The notes under the pieces are model-generated. The model worked only from the letters and a program-made list of their open reading frames with translations, did not search any database and was not told the origin of the DNA. Source: Arthrobacter sp. APC 3897 (lineage in GTDB: Bacteria > Actinomycetota > Actinomycetes > Actinomycetales > Micrococcaceae). Taken from it: a stretch of DNA of 64,000 bases. The stretch covers positions 1 through 64,000 of the forward strand of contig NZ_JASDDG010000023.1 in NCBI RefSeq assembly GCF_030407495.1. Reading direction: 5' to 3'. This document shows, piece by piece, positions 63,933 through 64,000 of the stretch. Positions within the stretch are counted from its first letter, which is position 1, and every line of letters begins with the position of its first letter. Made by a program: the position numbers and the translations under genes.

Positions 63933-64000
63933 TGACTTCTTCACAGGACGCTCCGGATCTGCTTCTGCTCACCCGCCCGGGATGCCATCTGTGTGCCGAC
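63932..64000 (+). CDS. Glutaredoxin-like protein, 5' end only
   Basis: Only 23 codons are visible before the window ends. They read MTSSQDAPDLLLLTRPGCHL followed by CAD, with the thioredoxin-fold motif C-H-L-C at residues 18-21 after a beta-strand. Rv0508-type small glutaredoxins next to SerB-like genes have this start. Confidence 0.75.
   Translation, partial: MTSSQDAPDLLLLTRPGCHLCAD

Overview
The window is about 64 kb of high-GC DNA from an actinobacterium, most probably a member of the Micrococcaceae close to Arthrobacter. The evidence is GC-rich codon use, many GTG/TTG starts, overlapping start/stop junctions, several genes whose start codon lies 6-8 bases after a -10-like hexamer (leaderless mRNAs), a 32-residue bS22 ribosomal protein, a BldC-type small regulator, MarP, Crp, Ssd/Tad genes and an IdeR/DtxR-type iron box. 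Much of the gene content recalls two neighbourhoods known from Mycobacterium tuberculosis: Rv3646c-Rv3682 (PBP, RidA, crp, marP, nth, acs, tad, helicase, topA) and Rv0496-Rv0508 (ppx, sugar isomerase, proC, bldC-like, bS22, serB-like, glutaredoxin). This parallel is from memory, not a search. No tRNA or rRNA gene, insertion sequence, phage gene or CRISPR array was seen.

Layout. 1-15 kb: a truncated bifunctional penicillin-binding protein, a small conserved protein with RidA and a NUDIX hydrolase, the global regulator Crp, the membrane serine protease MarP, a shikimate/quinate-type transporter with AroQ, a TetR/Ohr peroxide module with a clear operator, acetyl-CoA synthetase with a strong Crp-like site, a proline/alanine-rich membrane protein, endonuclease III and a CoA-pyrophosphatase-like NUDIX. 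14-24 kb: a two-component system, a CPBP protease, a family-A DNA polymerase with a degenerate exonuclease half, and an iron-siderophore ABC operon behind an IdeR box, ending in a fused double permease. 24-32 kb: a complete-looking Tad/Flp pilus operon (ssd, tadA, tadB, tadC, a pilin and two small TadE-like proteins), then a DUF1998-type helicase.

33.8-49.3 kb is the accessory part: a catabolic island with a hydratase-2 MaoC protein, two tandem near-identical 14-TM MFS transporters, an aldehyde dehydrogenase, a DUF35 protein that has lost its zinc cysteines, a thiolase-fold protein lacking canonical catalytic residues, a VOC protein, a KstR-like TetR regulator, an ADP-forming acyl-CoA synthetase, a fused double acyl-CoA dehydrogenase and a divergent 3-ketosteroid-dehydrogenase-like flavoprotein. 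Together these form most of a CoA-dependent beta-oxidation route with retro-aldol chain release, plausibly for a steroid-, bile-acid- or terpenoid-like substrate. The substrate is not identifiable from sequence and this island is the best candidate here for an undescribed pathway.

49.3-64 kb returns to core genes: a methyltransferase, topA followed by a perfect 48-bp palindrome, a Ppx/GppA-type phosphatase, a TIM-barrel isomerase, proC, a potassium transporter pair, acuC, an ArsR-like regulator, gdhA, a BldC-like protein, bS22 behind a structured leader, a HAD-IB phosphatase and the first codons of a glutaredoxin-like gene cut by the window end. Crp, acs and acuC in one window suggest a shared theme of acetate control.
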